Shown: one piece after another, positions 5,227-5,544 of the stretch
Layout: every line of letters begins with the position of its first letter
Numbering within the stretch: position 1 is the stretch's first letter
Assembly (NCBI GenBank): GCA_947447095.1
Contig: CANFIL010000090.1
Coordinates: 1 to 5,544 of the forward strand
Source: Actinomycetota bacterium
GTDB lineage: Bacteria; Actinomycetota; Actinomycetes; S36-B12; UBA5976
Reading direction: 5' to 3'
Length of the DNA: 5,544 nucleotides
Notes under the pieces: generated by a model
Seen by the model: only the letters and a program-made list of their open reading frames with translations
Told to the model about the DNA's origin: nothing
The model's database searches: none
Translations under genes and position numbers: made by a program

Positions 5227-5544
5227 TTACAAACCCAAAACGTGTTCTAGGCCGAAAGTGACACCTGGAGTGTCAGCAACTTCGCGAACACCAAGCAGTA
5301 CACCAGGCATAAATGACTCGCGCTCATAAGAATCATGACGAATAGTCAACGATTCTCCGGGGCCACCCAAAATTACTTCCTGGTGGGCAACGAGACCTTG
5401 CAAGCGAACACTATGAATGTGCACATCGCCGATGACAGCGCCACGAGCACCATCAATGAGGTCACGTGTGGCATCAGGCATCGGGTGTGAACCCGCAGCC
5501 TGGCGAGCTTCAACGATCATCTCGGCCGTGCGACGCGCTGTTCC
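5227..5544 (-). CDS. dapB: 4-hydroxy-tetrahydrodipicolinate reductase, C-terminal part (start lies beyond the right edge)
   Basis: DapB reduces the product of DapA with NAD(P)H, the second step of the lysine/diaminopimelate branch, in the cytoplasm. The last 105 codons are visible. The frame enters at GTARRTAE, the end of the conserved K-x-D-x-PSGTA region that binds substrate. It continues with PMPDAT (21-26), GARGA (32-36), IHSVRLQGLVAHQEVILGGP (43-62) and SFMPGVLLGVR (77-87) to the ending GLEHVLGL, all typical of actinobacterial DapB. The frame is intact to the TAA at 5229-5227. The Rossmann NAD(P)H-binding half is outside the window. It is convergent with azlD, with 10 bp between stops and no visible terminator hairpin. 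Confidence 0.96.
   Translation of the reverse strand, partial: GTARRTAEMIVEARQAAGSHPMPDATRDLIDGARGAVIGDVHIHSVRLQGLVAHQEVILGGPGESLTIRHDSYERESFMPGVLLGVREVADTPGVTFGLEHVLGL

Noticed and set aside
1..5544. Mobile elements, CRISPR arrays, tRNA/rRNA genes, riboswitches, toxin–antitoxin or phage-defence genes
   Set aside because: Coding density is nearly complete with housekeeping and transport genes, and none of these features is visible.

Overview
The window looks like a chromosomal segment of an actinobacterium (Actinomycetota). The evidence is the gene order thyX–dapA–rnj with dapB close by, the protein signatures (actinobacterial-type DapB C-terminus, ThyX, RNase J), GTG starts, and apparent leaderless promoters. 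Base composition is intermediate by eye, roughly half G+C. That fits a small-genome aquatic or similar lineage better than a high-GC soil one, but I cannot name the genus.

Layout. Positions 1–2894 form one minus-strand run, transcribed from right to left: an iron permease of the FTR1/EfeU family (2894→2031), flavin-dependent thymidylate synthase thyX (2020→1301), dihydrodipicolinate synthase dapA (1287→391), and the N-terminal part of RNase J (394→1, cut by the window edge). Gaps are 10 and 13 bp, and dapA and rnj overlap by 4 bp, so this is probably one operon. Upstream of the permease lies a 98-bp gap holding the main non-coding signal of the window: a 28-bp near-perfect palindrome beside a possible promoter, flanked by two 14-bp direct repeats. 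Next comes an EamA/DMT-family transporter on the minus strand (3874→2993).

At 3875–3908 transcription diverges. Both divergent starts are preceded at 6–7 bp by the same hexamer TAGGCT, in inverted orientation, which suggests back-to-back leaderless promoters. The plus-strand operon holds a small uncharacterised membrane protein (3909–4202), azlC (4204–4908) and azlD (4908–5216). These are tightly coupled and encode a probable branched-chain amino-acid exporter. The 3' end of dapB (5544→5227) converges on azlD with only 10 bp between the stops.

How it fits together. dapA and dapB catalyse consecutive steps of lysine/diaminopimelate synthesis. thyX supplies dTMP, and RNase J processes RNA. The block between dapB and thyX (permease, EamA transporter, small membrane protein, AzlCD) is a set of transport genes, apparently inserted in or retained within an otherwise familiar housekeeping neighbourhood. 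I see no RNA genes, insertion sequences, CRISPR arrays or clear rho-independent terminators, and no gene-free stretch longer than about 100 bp. No novel multi-gene system is evident. The best candidates for new biology are the palindrome upstream of the iron permease, the paired leaderless promoters, and the small membrane protein preceding AzlCD.
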